DNA from: VFJL01 sp043721435
Lineage (GTDB): Bacteria; Pseudomonadota; Gammaproteobacteria; Burkholderiales; Nitrosomonadaceae
DNA length: 21,300 nucleotides
NCBI GenBank assembly: GCA_043721435.1
Contig: JAYSQR010000056.1
Location: forward strand, 1-21,300
Reading direction: 5' to 3'
In this document: piece after piece, positions 21,210-21,300 of the stretch
Position numbering within the stretch: the stretch's first letter is position 1
How the letters are laid out: every line of letters starts with the position of its first letter
Translations under genes and position numbers: made by a program
The notes under the pieces: generated by a model
Told to the model about the DNA's origin: nothing
Database searches by the model: none
What the model saw: the letters and a program-made list of their open reading frames with translations, nothing else

Positions 21210-21300
21210 TAGTGTCCGGTTAAAAATCGAACAGATTTAGTTGATTAGCGAAATAGGCCTGTTCTGAAAACTGCCCGCTGCCTGAAAAGGCTTGTGATAA
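21210..21300. mobile_element. Possible insertion-sequence end at the right edge
   Basis: TAGTGTCCGGTTAAAA at 21210 and the following gene-free sequence resemble, from memory, the terminal regions of some IS4-like elements. No transposase is visible before the window ends and no matching second end or target duplication can be seen. This is a tentative label only. Confidence 0.2.

Noticed and set aside
1..21300. CRISPR arrays, tRNA or rRNA genes, phage genes
   Set aside because: No regularly spaced repeats, no cloverleaf-like segments in the gaps and no phage proteins were seen by eye.

Overview
The window looks like chromosomal DNA of a betaproteobacterium, probably from the Nitrosomonadales/Gallionellaceae neighbourhood. 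This is inferred from protein character and gene order (alaA-hom-thrC, dapA-bamC); no search was run. Most of it is core metabolism and housekeeping on both strands. Short accessory stretches lie at the left edge (91-658) and the right end (about 19950-21300).

Layout. The 3' end of an unidentified gene (1-90) is followed by a clear terminator and a roughly 520-base leader with no convincing gene. Next is a c-di-GMP pair: an Hpt-REC-REC-GGDEF diguanylate cyclase (659-2317) and, 13 bases later, a REC-EAL phosphodiesterase (2331-3560). A small Mth938-type protein reads the other way. The threonine branch follows: alaA, hom and thrC (4112-8266). Converging on thrC with one base between stops is a four-gene minus-strand operon in which every junction overlaps: nadC, a Kef-type antiporter with no regulatory domain, a YbdK-like carboxylate-amine ligase, and a C26 gamma-glutamyl hydrolase. 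Divergent from nadC is a membrane-anchored FMN/[3Fe-4S] glutamate-synthase-like protein followed by a CDGSH iron-sulfur protein.

clpB (14371-16950) has a textbook sigma-32 promoter. The promoter overlaps an inverted repeat that could hide the clpB Shine-Dalgarno in read-through RNA. Then come dapA, bamC and a YycJ-like metallo-beta-lactamase-fold hydrolase, closed by a perfect 46-bp palindromic terminator.

The right end holds three small lipoprotein genes in tandem on the minus strand, each followed by its own hairpin terminator. Two are clear duplicates at both protein and DNA level. One duplicate has lost its C-terminal codons to a stop, and another carries an Asp +2 sorting signal. I recognise no family for them.

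Best candidates for something undescribed: (1) the lipoprotein array; (2) the nadC/antiporter/gamma-glutamyl ligase-hydrolase operon, whose antiporter has Cys where the ion-binding Asp is expected; (3) the glutamate-synthase-like/CDGSH pair; (4) the clpB leader. None is proven to be a new system by sequence alone.
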